Notes under the pieces: model-generated
Databases searched by the model: none
Told to the model about the DNA's origin: nothing
What the model saw: the letters and a program-made list of their open reading frames with translations, nothing else
DNA from: Buttiauxella agrestis
GTDB taxonomy: Bacteria > Pseudomonadota > Gammaproteobacteria > Enterobacterales > Enterobacteriaceae
Assembly (NCBI RefSeq): GCF_900446255.1
Contig: NZ_UIGI01000001.1
Coordinates: 2,320,763-2,384,762, forward strand
Length of the DNA stretch: 64,000 bases
Reading direction: 5' to 3'
Position numbers and translations under genes: made by a program
Shown here: in pieces, positions 8,466-19,404 of the stretch
Numbering within the stretch: position 1 is the stretch's first letter
Layout of the letters: each line of letters begins with the position of its first letter

Positions 8466-9272
8466 TCAACGACGAGTCGCGGCTTTCAAACTCTGCACAA
8501 ACGCTTTTAGTTCACTGAGCATCACTTCGGGGTTATCCAGGTTCTTCTCAATAATCTTCACGATCGCGGAGCCTGAAATTGCGCCAGCAGCACCGGCGTC
8601 AATTGCATCCTTAACTTGCGAAGGTTCGGAAATCCCAAAGCCTTGCAGTGAAGGTGCAGCACCAAATTCCGCTAGCTTTTCGACCAGATGATGAAGCGGC
8701 AACTGTGCACGCGTTTCTGCACCCGTGACACCGGCACGAGAAAGCAGGTAAGTGTAACCACGGCCATGGGTGGCGATTTCACGCAGCAGCGCATCATCAG
8801 CATTTGGCGGGCAAATGAAGATAGGCGCGACGTTGTGGCGCATCGCCGCCTGGCGGAATGGCGCAGACTCTTCAATTGGCACATCCGCAATCAGCACCGA
8901 ATCCACACCAACTTTGGCGCACAGCGCATAGAACTCGTCTATGCCACGATTATAAACCAGGTTGGCGTACATCAGCAGGCCGATAGGAATAGTCGGGTGT
9001 TTCTGGCGAATCACGGCCAGCATTTCAAAACATTGCGTTGGCGTTACACCGGCGGCAAATGCACGCAGCGCCGCATTCTGAATGGTTGGACCATCCGCCA
9101 GCGGGTCAGAAAACGGGATGCCTAATTCCAGTGCATCGGCCCCGGCTTCAATCAGCGTGTCAATAATTTTTAATGACTGCTCAGGAGAGGGATCACCCAG
9201 CGTGACGAAGGGAACAAAAGCGCCTTCTTTACGTGCCTGTAACTGCTCAAAAGCGTGTTGATAACGTTCCAT
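8466..9272 (-). CDS. trpA: Tryptophan synthase alpha subunit
   Basis: A protein of 268 residues, identical in length to E. coli TrpA. It cleaves indole-3-glycerol phosphate to indole and glyceraldehyde 3-phosphate and passes indole to TrpB through a tunnel. The catalytic Glu and Asp are seen in [17 protein letters not shown], and the phosphate-binding loop in [15 protein letters not shown] and [10 protein letters not shown]. The ATG overlaps the trpB stop (TAATG), which couples translation of the two subunits. Last gene of the trp operon. Confidence 0.98.
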   Translation of the reverse strand: MERYQHAFEQLQARKEGAFVPFVTLGDPSPEQSLKIIDTLIEAGADALELGIPFSDPLADGPTIQNAALRAFAAGVTPTQCFEMLAVIRQKHPTIPIGLLMYANLVYNRGIDEFYALCAKVGVDSVLIADVPIEESAPFRQAAMRHNVAPIFICPPNADDALLREIATHGRGYTYLLSRAGVTGAETRAQLPLHHLVEKLAEFGAAPSLQGFGISEPSQVKDAIDAGAAGAISGSAIVKIIEKNLDNPEVMLSELKAFVQSLKAATRR

Positions 9273-10462
9273 TAGATTTCCCCTCGTGCTTTCAAAATGT
9301 CGTGAACGGTGAAGATGTCTTTGTCACCACGGCCAGAGAGGTTCACCACCAACAATTGTTCTTTTTCAGGATTCTCTTTGATCATTTTCAGCGCGTGAGC
9401 CAGCGCGTGGGAAGACTCAAGTGCCGGGATAATCCCTTCGCTACGACACAGCGTTTTGAAGGCTTCGAGTGCTTCATCATCGGTAATCGAAACATAATCG
9501 GCACGACCGATGCTGTTCAGGTGCGCGTGTTGTGGCCCGACGGAAGGGAAGTCCAGACCGGCAGAAATTGAATAAGATTCTTCAATCTGGCCTTCGTCGG
9601 TTTGCATCATCGGCGATTTCATACCGAAGTAGATGCCCACACGACCATGCTTAAGTGGCGCGCCGTGTTCACCGCTTTCAATACCGTGTCCGGCAGGTTC
9701 TACGCCAATCAGACCGACTTTAGCGTCATTGATGAAATCAGCAAACATACCAATGGCGTTTGAACCACCGCCGACACAGGCGATAACCGCATCAGGGAGA
9801 CGGCCTTCTTTTTCAAGAATTTGTGCTTTTGTCTCTTCGCCAATCATGCGCTGGAATTCACGAACGATAGTCGGGAACGGGTGCGGACCTGCTGCGGTGC
9901 CGAGCATGTAGTGCGCGGTGTCGTAGCTACCAGACCAGTCGCGCAACGCTTCGTTACACGCATCTTTCAGCGTCGCAGAACCGCTGTGTACTGGAATGAC
10001 TTCCGCACCCATCAGGCGCATACGGAACACGTTCGGCGACTGGCGCTCAACGTCTTTAGCACCCATATAAATACGGCATTTGAGGCCGAGCAGGGCGCTG
10101 GCTAAGGCCGAGGCCACACCGTGTTGTCCGGCACCGGTTTCCGCAATGATTTCAGTCTTGCCCATTCTCTTAGCAAGCAGAGCCTGGCCAAGAACCTGGT
10201 TAGTTTTGTGCGCGCCACCGTGCAGCAAATCTTCACGCTTTAAATACAGTGTGGTTTTGGTGCCAGCCGTCAGGTTGCGACATTTAGTCAACGCCGTTGG
10301 GCGGCCCGCGTAGTTCTTCAGTAAATCGTTAAATTCAGCCTGAAAATCTGCATCACTTTGCGCAGCAACAAAGGCTTCTTCCAGCTGACGCAGTGCAGGC
10401 ATCAGGATTTGCGGCACGTACATGCCACCGAACTCGCCAAAATAGGGATTAAGTAAAGTCAT
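9272..10462 (-). CDS. trpB: Tryptophan synthase beta subunit
   Basis: A protein of 396 residues when started at the ATG at 10462, which has AAGG upstream and gives the family N-terminus [18 protein letters not shown]; the frame stays open further upstream but that part is trpC sequence. It condenses indole with serine using pyridoxal phosphate. The PLP lysine is in [10 protein letters not shown], the phosphate loop is [11 protein letters not shown], and the monovalent-cation/C-terminal region includes NLSGRGDKD. It forms the alpha2-beta2 complex with TrpA. Confidence 0.98.
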   Translation of the reverse strand: MTLLNPYFGEFGGMYVPQILMPALRQLEEAFVAAQSDADFQAEFNDLLKNYAGRPTALTKCRNLTAGTKTTLYLKREDLLHGGAHKTNQVLGQALLAKRMGKTEIIAETGAGQHGVASALASALLGLKCRIYMGAKDVERQSPNVFRMRLMGAEVIPVHSGSATLKDACNEALRDWSGSYDTAHYMLGTAAGPHPFPTIVREFQRMIGEETKAQILEKEGRLPDAVIACVGGGSNAIGMFADFINDAKVGLIGVEPAGHGIESGEHGAPLKHGRVGIYFGMKSPMMQTDEGQIEESYSISAGLDFPSVGPQHAHLNSIGRADYVSITDDEALEAFKTLCRSEGIIPALESSHALAHALKMIKENPEKEQLLVVNLSGRGDKDIFTVHDILKARGEI

Positions 10463-10472
10463 GATATTTTCC

Positions 10473-11834
10473 TTAGTAAGCCCGCAGCGTCTGGAAGACG
10501 GCAGCCAGCTTGTTAGCATCTTTAATACCCGGTGCGCTTTCGACACCTGAGTTGAAATCTAAACCGATGCAGCCCGTTTTCGCTGCTTCAATGCAATTAT
10601 CAGCACCCAGTCCGCCAGCCAGAATCACGTTGTCCAGATTCTGTCCTGCAAGGAGTGACCAATCAAACCGTTGCCCGCTACCGCCCTGGCCGTTGTCGAA
10701 CAGGTAGTTATCGACGTGGTTTAAATCACGAGCTGGCAAAGTGTCTTTCACGCTCAGCGCTTTCCAGATTTGTACATTTTCAGGAAGGACTACGCGCAGT
10801 TCGTCGATATAGGTCTGGTCTTCATCGCCATGCAGTTGTACGGCATTGAGCGAGAACTTCTCCACTTTTTGCAGCACTTCCGAAAGCGGCGTATTGCGGA
10901 AAACCCCTGCGTATTTCAGCGGTGCAGCGGCGATAACCGTTGCAGCGGTTTCATCGCTGACAAAGCGGGGTGACGAAGGAACAAAAATCAGCCCGCCATA
11001 AATGGCACCGGCTTCATAGGCGGCGCGGGAATCTTGCGCCCGCGTCAGTCCACAGACTTTATTGTTCCCTAGGGTGACGCGACGAACCGCAGCATTGAGA
11101 TCGTCTTCGCCCATTAAGGCGGAGCCAATCAGGAAGCCGTTGGCAAAATGGCTCAATTCACGAATCTGGCCGTAGTTGCTGATGCCTGACTCGCTAATCA
11201 CCGTCACACCGTGACCTAAGCGCGGCGCTAACTGGCGCGTACGGTTCAAATCAATCGACAAATCACGCAGGTCGCGGTTATTGATACCGACGACTTTTGC
11301 ACCCAGAACGATGGCTCGCTCCAGCTCTTCTTCATTACTCACTTCAGTCAACACGCCCATATTCAGGCTGTGCGCGACCGCCGCGAGCTGGCGATATTGC
11401 TCATCATCAAGCACAGAAAGCATCAGCAGACAGGCATCGGCCTGGTAAAAACGCGCCAGATGAATCTGATACGAGTCGATAATAAAGTCTTTGCACAGCA
11501 CTGGCTGCGTGACAATGTCACTGACAATCGGCAGGAAATCAAAACTGCCCTGGAAATACTTTTCGTCGGTCAGGACTGAAATCGCAGAAGCGTAGTGTTT
11601 ATAAACGTTTGCAATACGCGCCGGGTCAAAATCATCACGAATCACGCCTTTGGATGGAGAGGCTTTTTTGCACTCCAGAATGAAAGCGGTTCGGGCACCT
11701 TGCAGCGCGTGATAAAAATTACGGGTCGCCGGTACAATGTTGTTCTGGAAACTTGCCAGGGGTTGTTGTTGCTTGCGTGCTTCAACCCATATCGCCTTAT
11801 CAGTGACGATCTTCTTTAATACGGTTTCCTGCAT
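10473..11834 (-). CDS. trpC: Bifunctional indole-3-glycerol-phosphate synthase / phosphoribosylanthranilate isomerase
   Basis: A protein of 453 residues, the E. coli length, with two fused TIM barrels. The N-terminal synthase domain (about 1-255) has [13 protein letters not shown] with the catalytic Lys, the barrel strand [11 protein letters not shown], and GINNRDL. The C-terminal isomerase domain has [11 protein letters not shown] with the catalytic Cys, AVQLHGDED, and [11 protein letters not shown]. The two domains perform successive steps of the tryptophan pathway in the order isomerase then synthase. The gap to trpD is 3 nt. Confidence 0.98.
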   Translation of the reverse strand: MQETVLKKIVTDKAIWVEARKQQQPLASFQNNIVPATRNFYHALQGARTAFILECKKASPSKGVIRDDFDPARIANVYKHYASAISVLTDEKYFQGSFDFLPIVSDIVTQPVLCKDFIIDSYQIHLARFYQADACLLMLSVLDDEQYRQLAAVAHSLNMGVLTEVSNEEELERAIVLGAKVVGINNRDLRDLSIDLNRTRQLAPRLGHGVTVISESGISNYGQIRELSHFANGFLIGSALMGEDDLNAAVRRVTLGNNKVCGLTRAQDSRAAYEAGAIYGGLIFVPSSPRFVSDETAATVIAAAPLKYAGVFRNTPLSEVLQKVEKFSLNAVQLHGDEDQTYIDELRVVLPENVQIWKALSVKDTLPARDLNHVDNYLFDNGQGGSGQRFDWSLLAGQNLDNVILAGGLGADNCIEAAKTGCIGLDFNSGVESAPGIKDANKLAAVFQTLRAY

Positions 11835-11837
11835 GAC

Positions 11838-13433
11838 TTATCCTCTTCCTGCCAGCGCTGTTACCCGGTCATACGCAGCACCGCTGCGCAGGACTTCCAG
11901 CACTCGTTGTGCGTTTGCTTTGAGATCTTCTTGCCCGTGAAGACGCATTAACATGGCGACGTTTGCCGCCACCGCAGACTCATGAGCCGTCTCTCCTTTA
12001 CCTTGTAACAGGCGGGTGAGAATGTCACGGTTTTCTTCCGGTGTACCGCCTGCAAGCTCGTCCTGGTGATAGGCTGGCAGGCCGAAGTCAGTGGCTTCAA
12101 GCTGGTAGCTTTTAATCTCGCCTTCGTTTAGTTCCGCCACTTGCGTAGTGGCATGCAGAGACACCTCGTCCATTCCACCGCTGTGTACTACCGCCGCACG
12201 TTTGTAACCCAATACGCGCAGGGTTTCGGCAATTGGCAGCACCAGTTCCGCGCTGTAAACACCAATCAGCGCCATTTGCGGATGTGCCGGGTTAATCAAT
12301 GGCCCGAGCACGTTAAACAACGTGCGTGTTTTTAACTGCTGGCGCACAGGCATCGCGTGGCGGAAACCGGTGTGATATTTCGGTGCGAACAGGAAACACA
12401 CGCCCAAATCATCCAGCGCTTTGCGCGATGCGTCAGCACTCATTTCCAGGTTAATCCCGAATGCGGCCAGTAAGTCTGACGAACCTGATTTACTGGAAAC
12501 GCTGCGGTTGCCGTGTTTGGCGACTTTCAGGCCCACCGCTGCGGCAACAAACGCGCTGGCGGTCGAGATGTTAATGCTGTTGCTGCCATCGCCGCCGGTG
12601 CCAACGATATCGGCAAACGGGTAATCCGGGCTTGGGAAGGGCGCTGCCGCTTCAAGCATCGCGGTTGCCGCCCCGGCAATTTCGTTGGGATGCTCACCGC
12701 GCACTTTCATACTCACCAGCGCAGCGGCCAGTTGTTCTGGCTTCAGCTCGCCACGGACAATCGCGGCGAACAGCTGGTGGCTCTCTTCCCGGCTCAGGGT
12801 TTGCGCTTTATACAGTTTGTCGAGAATCGGTTGCAGCGTGTTGGCTTGTTTTAACTTCAGCAACGCCCAGTCGAGCGTTTGTTCGAGCAGACGCGCGCCG
12901 TGGGTAGTCAGGATGGATTCAGGATGGAACTGGAAACCACATACGCGGTCAGCGTCGTGGCGAACCGCCATCACCATGCCATCGAAATGGGCGTTAATCG
13001 TCAAGCCTGCCGGAATGTTGCTGCCAACCAGTGAATGGTAGCGGGCAACTGGCAGCGGATTTGGCAGACCGGCAAACATCGCTTCGCCATCATGAGAAAT
13101 AATCGATGCTTTGCCGTGCAGGATTTCACCCGCCTGGCCAACATACCCGCCGTAGGCTTCAACAATCGCCTGGTGGCCGAGGCAGATACCAATAATCGGT
13201 AATTTACCGCGCAGGCGAGTCAGTAATTCTGGCATGCAACCGGCTTCACTGGGTGCACCAGGGCCTGGGGAAAGCATCAACACCGGGTTGTCCATGGTTT
13301 CCAGGCGTTCAATTAACGTCTGCGCCGGAACATGGTTGCGATAGATAACGACATTGTGTCCGTTGGCACGCAGCTGATCGGCCAGGTTATAAGTGAACGA
13401 GTCGATGTTATCGAGCAGCAGAATGTCAGCCAT
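11838..13433 (-). CDS. trpD: Bifunctional anthranilate synthase component II (glutaminase) / anthranilate phosphoribosyltransferase
   Basis: A protein of 531 residues, a TrpG-TrpD fusion as in E. coli. The N-terminal class I glutamine amidotransferase has the oxyanion/nucleophile motif GICLGHQAI with the catalytic Cys, and the His-Glu pair in FQFHPESIL. The C-terminal phosphoribosyltransferase has [17 protein letters not shown] and [17 protein letters not shown], which bind PRPP and anthranilate. The ATG overlaps the trpE stop (TGATG), the classic trpE-trpD translational coupling that keeps the two anthranilate synthase components equimolar. Confidence 0.98.
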   Translation of the reverse strand: MADILLLDNIDSFTYNLADQLRANGHNVVIYRNHVPAQTLIERLETMDNPVLMLSPGPGAPSEAGCMPELLTRLRGKLPIIGICLGHQAIVEAYGGYVGQAGEILHGKASIISHDGEAMFAGLPNPLPVARYHSLVGSNIPAGLTINAHFDGMVMAVRHDADRVCGFQFHPESILTTHGARLLEQTLDWALLKLKQANTLQPILDKLYKAQTLSREESHQLFAAIVRGELKPEQLAAALVSMKVRGEHPNEIAGAATAMLEAAAPFPSPDYPFADIVGTGGDGSNSINISTASAFVAAAVGLKVAKHGNRSVSSKSGSSDLLAAFGINLEMSADASRKALDDLGVCFLFAPKYHTGFRHAMPVRQQLKTRTLFNVLGPLINPAHPQMALIGVYSAELVLPIAETLRVLGYKRAAVVHSGGMDEVSLHATTQVAELNEGEIKSYQLEATDFGLPAYHQDELAGGTPEENRDILTRLLQGKGETAHESAVAANVAMLMRLHGQEDLKANAQRVLEVLRSGAAYDRVTALAGRG

Positions 13434-14995
13434 CAGAAAATCTCCTGTGCGTGATGCGCGGTGGCAATGGCGCGCAGTACAGCGCGGGCTTTATTGCGGG
13501 TTTCATCGGCTTCGGACTGCGGGACGGAGTCCAGCACCACGCCAGCGCCTGCCTGAACGGTAGCAATACCGTTTTCAACGTAGGCAGAGCGGATAACGAT
13601 GCAGGTGTCTAAATCACCGTGAGCGGTGAAGTAACCGACCGCGCCGCCGTAACTGCCACGGCGCACGCCTTCGGCTTTGGCAATCAACTGCATCGCACGA
13701 ACCTTTGGCGCACCGCTTAACGTGCCCATATTCATGCAGGCGCGGTAAGCGTGCAGCACATCCAGATCTTTATGCAGCTCGCCTACAACGCGGGAAACCA
13801 GGTGCATCACAAACGAATAACGATCGACTTTCGTCAGGTCGGCAACGTAACGGCTGCCTGGGGTACAAATGCGTGCCAGGTCGTTACGGGCGAGATCTAC
13901 CAGCATTAAATGCTCGGACATCTCTTTATGGTCAGTACGCATTTCCAGCTCTATGCGGCTGTCGAGATCACGATCCAGCGTTCCATCTGCACGGCGACCG
14001 CGTGGGCGAGTTCCGGCAATCGGGTAGATTTCAATCTGGCGGGAATCCGCGTCGTATTTCAGCGAGCTTTCAGGGGATGCGCCAAATAAGGTGAAATCAT
14101 TGTCCTGCATAAAGAACATATACGGGCTCGGGTTGCTCTTTTTCAACGTCTGGTAAGCGGCCAGTGGAGAAGGGCAAGGGAGTGAGAAGCGGCGCGAAGG
14201 CACGACCTGGAAAATCTCACCGATGCGGATCGCTTTTTGCATTTTGCGCACCACATCGCCAAATTCTTCATCGCTCTGGTTGCACTCGCAGGTCATGCGT
14301 TCCACTTTTTGCACCGGCAGCGCAGAAGGCTCTTGCTGCATTTGCTTGCTCAATTGCGCCGTGCGCTGAATTAAACGTTGTTTTTCAGAAGCTGACGGAG
14401 TGAACAGGCTCGCCTGAATACGGGTATGTTTTTTCTGATGGTCAATCACCAGCAGCGTTTCAGCTAAATAGAAACAGTAATCAGGGCAGTTGTTGTCTTG
14501 CTTGAGATCAGGCAAGTCTTCAAATCCTGCGACCAGGTCGTAGGCAAACAAACCGCCGAAGAACATTGCCTCGCGCTCGTTTTCTGGCACCGTGACCAGT
14601 TCCTGCATAATGCGGAAGGCATCAAATACTGACAGTGAGCACAGGCGCGCATCCTCATCCAGCAGGGAACTCACCGCCGGGAAGCGCAGGACGCGGCCTT
14701 GCGGAGAATGTTGGTTCTCAACCCCTGTAGGAAGTGCTGCATCGAGCAAAGGGAGTAACGAAGCACCGTTCTCAGAAAGGGCATGAATCGTGACGGTGTC
14801 ACCTAAAGCGGTAATCCGCAGCGCGCTGTCAACTAACAGCAGGCTTTTTAAATCATCTTTGCTGTCGATATCGGCTGATTCGAGCAACAAGGTCGCAGGG
14901 CGCGCGCCGCATAGCTGGTGGAAAACCGCTGTTGGGTTATCACGATAGGGTGCGTCACCGATGAGTAATTCGAGCGCTGGTTTTTGTGTTTGCAT
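13433..14995 (-). CDS. trpE: Anthranilate synthase component I
   Basis: A protein of 520 residues (E. coli 520) that aminates chorismate to anthranilate with ammonia from TrpD. The tryptophan feedback site is visible as [14 protein letters not shown] near residue 38. The chorismate-binding core has the family motifs [36 protein letters not shown] and [10 protein letters not shown]. It is the first structural gene after trpL. An AGAGCAG stretch lies just before the ATG. Confidence 0.98.
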   Translation of the reverse strand: MQTQKPALELLIGDAPYRDNPTAVFHQLCGARPATLLLESADIDSKDDLKSLLLVDSALRITALGDTVTIHALSENGASLLPLLDAALPTGVENQHSPQGRVLRFPAVSSLLDEDARLCSLSVFDAFRIMQELVTVPENEREAMFFGGLFAYDLVAGFEDLPDLKQDNNCPDYCFYLAETLLVIDHQKKHTRIQASLFTPSASEKQRLIQRTAQLSKQMQQEPSALPVQKVERMTCECNQSDEEFGDVVRKMQKAIRIGEIFQVVPSRRFSLPCPSPLAAYQTLKKSNPSPYMFFMQDNDFTLFGASPESSLKYDADSRQIEIYPIAGTRPRGRRADGTLDRDLDSRIELEMRTDHKEMSEHLMLVDLARNDLARICTPGSRYVADLTKVDRYSFVMHLVSRVVGELHKDLDVLHAYRACMNMGTLSGAPKVRAMQLIAKAEGVRRGSYGGAVGYFTAHGDLDTCIVIRSAYVENGIATVQAGAGVVLDSVPQSEADETRNKARAVLRAIATAHHAQEIF

Positions 14996-15020
14996 TTTCT
15001 GCTCTCATATTTTGTTCAAT

Positions 15021-15043
15021 AAAAAGCCCGCTCTGGGCGGGCC
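15021..15043 (-). terminator. trp attenuator (3:4 terminator)
   Basis: On the transcript, stem GCCCGC/GCGGGC has loop CCAGA and is followed by UUUUU. It lies between trpL and trpE, 47 nt past the trpL stop. When tryptophan is plentiful the ribosome finishes trpL and this hairpin forms; stalling at the two Trp codons favours the alternative antiterminator. Confidence 0.93.
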
Positions 15044-15089
15044 TGGTATCTGGGCTGAATTTCAGCCATAGCGATTACACTGCCCGTTA

Positions 15090-15134
15090 TCAGGAAGTAC
15101 GCCACCAGCTATGCATGAGGATGTTCGCTTTCAT
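15090..15134 (-). CDS. trpL: trp operon leader peptide
   Basis: A 14-codon frame read from the sequence, MKANILMHSWWRTS, with tandem Trp codons followed by Arg-Thr-Ser as in E. coli ([14 protein letters not shown]). It lies between the trp operator and the attenuator. The two Trp codons sense charged tRNA-Trp. The middle of the peptide differs from E. coli, which is expected because only the Trp codons and the RNA pairing are under selection. Confidence 0.95.
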   Translation of the reverse strand: MKANILMHSWWRTS

Positions 15135-15165
15135 TTTCAGATACCTTTATCGTGTGAACTTGCGT

Positions 15166-15197
15166 ACTAGTTAACTAGTTCGATGAATCAAAGTCAA
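15166..15197 (-). promoter_or_regulatory. trp promoter and TrpR operator
   Basis: The palindrome ACTAGTTAACTAGT (15166-15179) is the TrpR operator core, the same as in E. coli, and contains the -10 region. The -35 box TTGACT on the minus strand is at 15192-15197. Transcription runs toward trpL. The region is shared with the divergent rnm gene. Confidence 0.93.
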
Positions 15198-15273
15198 TAG
15201 CGATTTTTAGTTATTGCCGAATATCGCTATTATGAGCGGCGTTTTTCTTTTTATTAACACACCCGGAGCCATT

Positions 15274-16155
15274 TTGAGCGAACCCACACTAGCGGTGATT
15301 TACGACTTACATAGCCATACCACCGCGTCAGATGGCTTGTTAACGCCCGAAGCGTTGGTGAAGCGTGCAGTAGAAATGCGAGTGGGCATTCTGGCAATCA
15401 CTGACCATGACACAGTAGCCGGAATTGGCGCTGCAAGGGAAGCGGTATCACGCCTGCAACTGCCCTTGCGTGTGATCAGCGGTGTGGAGATTTCCACCGT
15501 CTGGGAAAATCATGAAATTCATATCGTTGGACTGGGTGTTGATGAACATCATCCCGTTCTGACAGAATTTTTGGCGCAGCAAAGCGAGCGCCGTGTTCAA
15601 CGTGCGGCCTTGATCGCAGAACGGCTTGAAAAAGCTCATATCCCCGGTGCGCTGGAAGGCGCAATGCGCCATGCCAACGGCGGAGAAGTCACCCGTGGTC
15701 ATTTCGCTCGTTATTTGGTGGAGTGCGGGAAAGCCAGCACCATGGCCGATGTGTTTAAGAAATATCTTGCAAAAGGGAAAACCGGTTATGTTCCGCCACA
15801 GTGGTGTACAATAGAACAAGCTATTGATGTCATTCATCATTCTGGTGGGCAAGCGGTTTTGGCGCATCCAGGCCGGTATGACCTGACCGCTAAATGGCTG
15901 AAAAGATTGCTGGCGCAGTTTGCCGAAAGTGGTGGCGATGCCATGGAAGTCGCCCAGTGTCAGCAAGCCCCAAATGAGCGTACCCAGCTTGCCAGCTATG
16001 CAAAACAGTTTAATTTGCTGGCGTCGCAAGGCTCAGATTTCCATATGCCGTGTGCGTGGATTGAGCTTGGGCGCAAGCTCTGGCTGCCCGGTGGCGTCGA
16101 ACCGGTCTGGCAGAATTGGGAGAAAAGTTATAGCGAAAAAGAGAGGGCAGTATGA
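15274..16155 (+). CDS. rnm: RNase AM / PHP-domain phosphoesterase (YciV, TrpH)
   Basis: A protein of 293 residues when started at the TTG at 15274, the E. coli length. CGGAG lies 5 nt upstream of it, and an in-frame ATG at 15214 would add 20 residues not found in the family. PHP metal-binding motifs are complete: YDLHSHTTASDG, ITDHDTVAG, SGVEIST, LAHPGRYD and GSDFHMP. The E. coli enzyme is a 5'-to-3' exoribonuclease that matures rRNA 5' ends and also degrades short RNA and 3',5'-bisphosphate nucleotides. Its stop overlaps the yciO start by four bases (ATGA). Confidence 0.93.
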   Translation: MSEPTLAVIYDLHSHTTASDGLLTPEALVKRAVEMRVGILAITDHDTVAGIGAAREAVSRLQLPLRVISGVEISTVWENHEIHIVGLGVDEHHPVLTEFLAQQSERRVQRAALIAERLEKAHIPGALEGAMRHANGGEVTRGHFARYLVECGKASTMADVFKKYLAKGKTGYVPPQWCTIEQAIDVIHHSGGQAVLAHPGRYDLTAKWLKRLLAQFAESGGDAMEVAQCQQAPNERTQLASYAKQFNLLASQGSDFHMPCAWIELGRKLWLPGGVEPVWQNWEKSYSEKERAV

Positions 16156-16772
16156 GTCAATTTTTCTATATTCATCCAGATAACCCGCAACAGCGCCTGA
16201 TTAACCAGGCGGTAGAAATTGTTCGCAAAGGCGGCGTCATTGTTTATCCCACCGATTCGGGTTATGCGCTGGGCTGTAAACTGGAAGATAAGTCGGCGAT
16301 GGAGCGCATTTGCCGTATTCGCCAGTTACCTGACGGGCACAACTTCACCCTTATGTGTCGCGACCTGTCGGAGCTTTCGACCTACGCATTTGTCGATAAC
16401 GTGGCGTTTCGCTTAATCAAAAATAATACGCCGGGCAATTACACCTTTATTCTCAAAGGCACGAAAGAAGTCCCGCGCCGTTTGTTGCAGGAAAAGCGCA
16501 AAACTATTGGTCTGCGCGTGCCTTCTAACCCGATTGCGCTGGCACTGCTCGAAGTGCTGAACGAGCCGATGCTATCGACGTCATTAATGCTGCCAGGAAG
16601 TGAATTTACCGAGTCTGACCCGGAAGAGATTAAAGACAGACTCGAGAAAGTCGTCGATTTAGTGATTCACGGCGGTTACCTGGGCCAGCAACCGACAACT
16701 GTGGTGGATTTGACCGACGATTCACCGGTTGTTATCCGCGAAGGCGCGGGCGATGCAAAACCTTTCTTATAA
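16152..16772 (+). CDS. yciO: YciO, Sua5/YciO/YrdC-family protein
   Basis: A protein of 206 residues, exactly the E. coli length. The YrdC-like fold binds ATP, threonine and bicarbonate in relatives that make threonylcarbamoyl-AMP for tRNA t6A. Recognisable parts are [49 protein letters not shown] and [11 protein letters not shown]. coli YciO cannot replace the essential TsaC in vivo, and its own role is uncertain. Translationally coupled to rnm. Confidence 0.95.
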   Translation: MSQFFYIHPDNPQQRLINQAVEIVRKGGVIVYPTDSGYALGCKLEDKSAMERICRIRQLPDGHNFTLMCRDLSELSTYAFVDNVAFRLIKNNTPGNYTFILKGTKEVPRRLLQEKRKTIGLRVPSNPIALALLEVLNEPMLSTSLMLPGSEFTESDPEEIKDRLEKVVDLVIHGGYLGQQPTTVVDLTDDSPVVIREGAGDAKPFL

Positions 16773-16802
16773 GTTCGTCTGCGGCTATACTGTCCGGCCT
16801 AA

Positions 16803-16850
16803 AATGGGGCTATCAGGCCCCATTACCCCAATTCGACGCCTGTGAAGGCG
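16803..16850 (+). other. Two stem-loops in the rluB leader
   Basis: AATGGGGC-TATCAG-GCCCCATT (16803-16824) is a perfect 8-bp stem. It is followed by CGCC-TGTGAA-GGCG (16837-16850), ending 17 nt before the rluB ATG. No T run follows either stem, so these are not obvious terminators. They may be a yciO 3' end or a leader structure that controls rluB. Confidence 0.5.
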
Positions 16851-16867
16851 ACACCCGAGGAAGCTCA

Positions 16868-17749
16868 ATGAGCGATAAGAGCGAAAAGTTACAAAAAGTT
16901 TTAGCCCGTGCTGGTCATGGTTCCCGTCGTGAGATTGAAACAATCATCTCCGCAGGCCGTGTCAGTGTGGATGGCAAAGTTGCCAAATTAGGCGACCGTG
17001 TTGAAGTGACACATGCGCTGAAAATCCGTATTGATGGTCATCTGATTTCTATTAAAGAATCGGCTGAACAAATTTGCCGCGTGTTGGCTTACTACAAGCC
17101 AGAAGGCGAATTATGTACGCGTAATGACCCTGAAGGGCGTCCAACCGTATTTGACCGTTTACCAAAACTGCGCGGCGCGCGCTGGATTGCGGTCGGTCGT
17201 CTGGATGTGAACACCTGTGGTTTACTGCTGTTCACCACTGATGGTGAGCTGGCAAACCGCCTGATGCACCCAAGCCGTGAAGTTGAGCGTGAATACGCGG
17301 TTCGTGTATTTGGCGAAGTTGACGAAGACAAAGTGAAGCAACTGGGTCGTGGTGTGCAGCTTGAAGATGGCCCTGCGGCATTCAAAACCATCAAGTTTAC
17401 CGGTGGTGAAGGCATTAACCAGTGGTACAACGTGACCCTGACCGAAGGCCGCAACCGTGAAGTGCGTCGCCTGTGGGAAGCGGTTGGTGTGCAGGTTAGC
17501 CGTCTGATTCGTGTGCGCTACGGTGACATTCAGTTGCCGAAAGGCCTGCCGCGTGGCGGCTATACTGAACTCGATCTGGGGCAAACTAACTACCTGCGTA
17601 AATTGGTAGAACTGCCAGAAGAGACAGAAAGCAAAGTGGCGGTTGAAAAAGACCGTCGTCGTATGAAAGCGAATCAGATTCGCCGTGCGGTTAAACGCCA
17701 TACGCAAACCACTGGTGGCGGCGGTCGTCGCGGTGGTCGCAGCAGCTAA
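16868..17749 (+). CDS. rluB: 23S rRNA pseudouridine(2605) synthase RluB
   Basis: A protein of 293 residues (291 in E. coli). The N-terminal S4 RNA-binding domain spans [19 protein letters not shown] to about residue 60. The RsuA-family catalytic domain follows, with [17 protein letters not shown] carrying the catalytic Asp and [16 protein letters not shown] basic C-terminal tail ([19 protein letters not shown]) is typical of RluB. It converts U2605 of 23S rRNA to pseudouridine. A strong terminator follows. Confidence 0.96.
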   Translation: MSDKSEKLQKVLARAGHGSRREIETIISAGRVSVDGKVAKLGDRVEVTHALKIRIDGHLISIKESAEQICRVLAYYKPEGELCTRNDPEGRPTVFDRLPKLRGARWIAVGRLDVNTCGLLLFTTDGELANRLMHPSREVEREYAVRVFGEVDEDKVKQLGRGVQLEDGPAAFKTIKFTGGEGINQWYNVTLTEGRNREVRRLWEAVGVQVSRLIRVRYGDIQLPKGLPRGGYTELDLGQTNYLRKLVELPEETESKVAVEKDRRRMKANQIRRAVKRHTQTTGGGGRRGGRSS

Positions 17750-17755
17750 AATACA

Positions 17756-17779
17756 AACCCCTCTGTTGAGGGGTTTTTT
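17756..17779. terminator. Rho-independent terminator after rluB
   Basis: AACCCCTC-TGTT-GAGGGGTT is followed by a T run on the plus strand and by ATTTT on the minus strand, between the convergent rluB and btuR. Confidence 0.93.
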
Positions 17780-17784
17780 AATGC

Positions 17785-18375
17785 TTAATAATCGATACCG
17801 ATTTGCGCTTTAACACCCGCATCAAACGCGTGCTTCACGGGTCGTAACTCGCTGACCGTATCTGCGATTTCAAGAATATCCCGATGACATCCACGCCCGG
17901 TAATAATCACCGTCTGGCTCTCAGGGCGCTGTGTCAGCGCCGTCAGCACCTCTTCCAGCGGTAAATAGTCATAGGCCACCATGTAGGTGATTTCGTCGAG
18001 AATAACCATATCCAGCGAGCTGTCTGCCAGCATCCGCTTTGCATGCTCCCACACTTCCACGCACGCAGCGGTATCCGTTTCGCGGTTTTGTGTATCCCAG
18101 GTAAAACCGGTCGCCATCACCTGAAACTCCACGCCTAGTGGCTCCAGTAAATTGCGTTCGCCATTCGGCCATTGGCCTTTGATGAACTGGATGATGCCGA
18201 CTTTTTTGCCGTGCCCGACTGCGCGTGTGGCGGTGCCGAAAGCGGCTGTCGTTTTACCTTTACCGTTTCCGGTAAAGACAATCACAATCCCGCGTTCTTC
18301 TTGCGCGGCTGCGACGCGGGCGTCCACTTTTTCTTTCTGGCGCTGTTGGCGCTGCTGGTAACGATCTTCACTCAT
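17785..18375 (-). CDS. btuR: Corrinoid adenosyltransferase (BtuR/CobA)
   Basis: A protein of 196 residues, the E. coli length. It transfers the adenosyl group of ATP to cob(I)alamin to make coenzyme B12. The P-loop is visible as FTGNGKGKTTAAFG, and the family motifs as IQFIKGQWPNGE, MVILDEITYM and VIITGRGCHRDILEIADTVSE. Its start overlaps the yciK stop by four bases (ATGA), so the two genes are co-translated. The window shows no other cobalamin genes. Confidence 0.97.
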   Translation of the reverse strand: MSEDRYQQRQQRQKEKVDARVAAAQEERGIVIVFTGNGKGKTTAAFGTATRAVGHGKKVGIIQFIKGQWPNGERNLLEPLGVEFQVMATGFTWDTQNRETDTAACVEVWEHAKRMLADSSLDMVILDEITYMVAYDYLPLEEVLTALTQRPESQTVIITGRGCHRDILEIADTVSELRPVKHAFDAGVKAQIGIDY

Positions 18376-19133
18376 TCGGAAATTCCTGGTTTACGATTGG
18401 GTTGAGCATCAAAGCTCATGCCTGTTTTACGGCGGCTGTCATCGCCCATTAGCCAAAGATAGAGCGGCATTAAATCACGTGGCGTTTTCAGTTTGTCGGG
18501 GTCTTCGGTCGGGAATGCACTTGCGCGCATAGCAGTTCGCGTTCCGCCAGGGTTGATACAATTAACGCGTAAATTATGCTGCTTATACTCTTCTGCGAGC
18601 ACCTGCATCATGCCCTCAGTCGCGAATTTTGATACCGCATAGGCACCCCAGCCCGCGCGGCCCTGACGACCGACACTCGAACTGGTGAACACCAGTGAGC
18701 CTGAGTCTGATTTGAGTAATAAAGGAAGCAAAGCCTGTGTCAGGAAGAAAGTTACATTCACATTGACCTGCATCACAGCCTGCCACGTTTGCGGATCTTG
18801 CTCGTCCATTGGCCGAATATCGCCGAGGATCCCGGCATTGTGCAGGACGCCATCCAGGCGGGGAATTAATCCGGAAAGCTTGTGTGCCAGACTCTGGCAA
18901 TCATCAGGTGTCGCCGTGGCAAAATCGAGAATAAACCAGTGGGGAAGGCTGCCGTAGCGGGTCTGTAGTTCATGGGCAACGCTGCGCAGCTTTTCTTCGT
19001 TACGACCCAGTAATATGACGCTGGCACCGTATCTGGCGTAGGTTAGTGCGGCTTCTCGACCGATGCCATCGCTGGCCCCGGTGACTAAAATGATGCGGTT
19101 TTGCAGTAAGTCGGTCTTCGGTTGATAGTGCAC
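18372..19133 (-). CDS. yciK: YciK, short-chain dehydrogenase/reductase family protein
   Basis: I place the start at the GTG at 19133, six bases after a perfect GAGGAG, giving 253 residues with the family N-terminus VHYQPK (252 in E. coli). An ATG at 19163 in frame would add ten residues. The Rossmann motif is TGASDGIGREAALTYARYG, the NAG motif is VLHNAGILGD, and the catalytic YxxxK is in WGAYAVSKFATEG. The substrate is not established. Translationally coupled to btuR. Confidence 0.94.
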   Translation of the reverse strand: MHYQPKTDLLQNRIILVTGASDGIGREAALTYARYGASVILLGRNEEKLRSVAHELQTRYGSLPHWFILDFATATPDDCQSLAHKLSGLIPRLDGVLHNAGILGDIRPMDEQDPQTWQAVMQVNVNVTFFLTQALLPLLLKSDSGSLVFTSSSVGRQGRAGWGAYAVSKFATEGMMQVLAEEYKQHNLRVNCINPGGTRTAMRASAFPTEDPDKLKTPRDLMPLYLWLMGDDSRRKTGMSFDAQPNRKPGISE

Positions 19134-19404
19134 ATTCAACTCCTCGCGTGATGTGTCGCTCACGTCTTGATTCTCAGAAATACCTGGGTATGCATGGGCT
19201 TTACGCTTTATGCCTGAAAGGGCTTGTTATTTCAATCAGGCAACAGGAGACAATACCTTTGATTAACATTTTGCAAAAGTTTCATTTTATTAAAAACGTT
19301 CAGGAAGCAGGCTCGCAGCATTTATAGTTGCTTGCAGACGCGGAATCACCGCTCGGTTACACTGAGCAGAAGATATTTAATCTCCTGAATGGAAGGCGGA
19401 AAGC

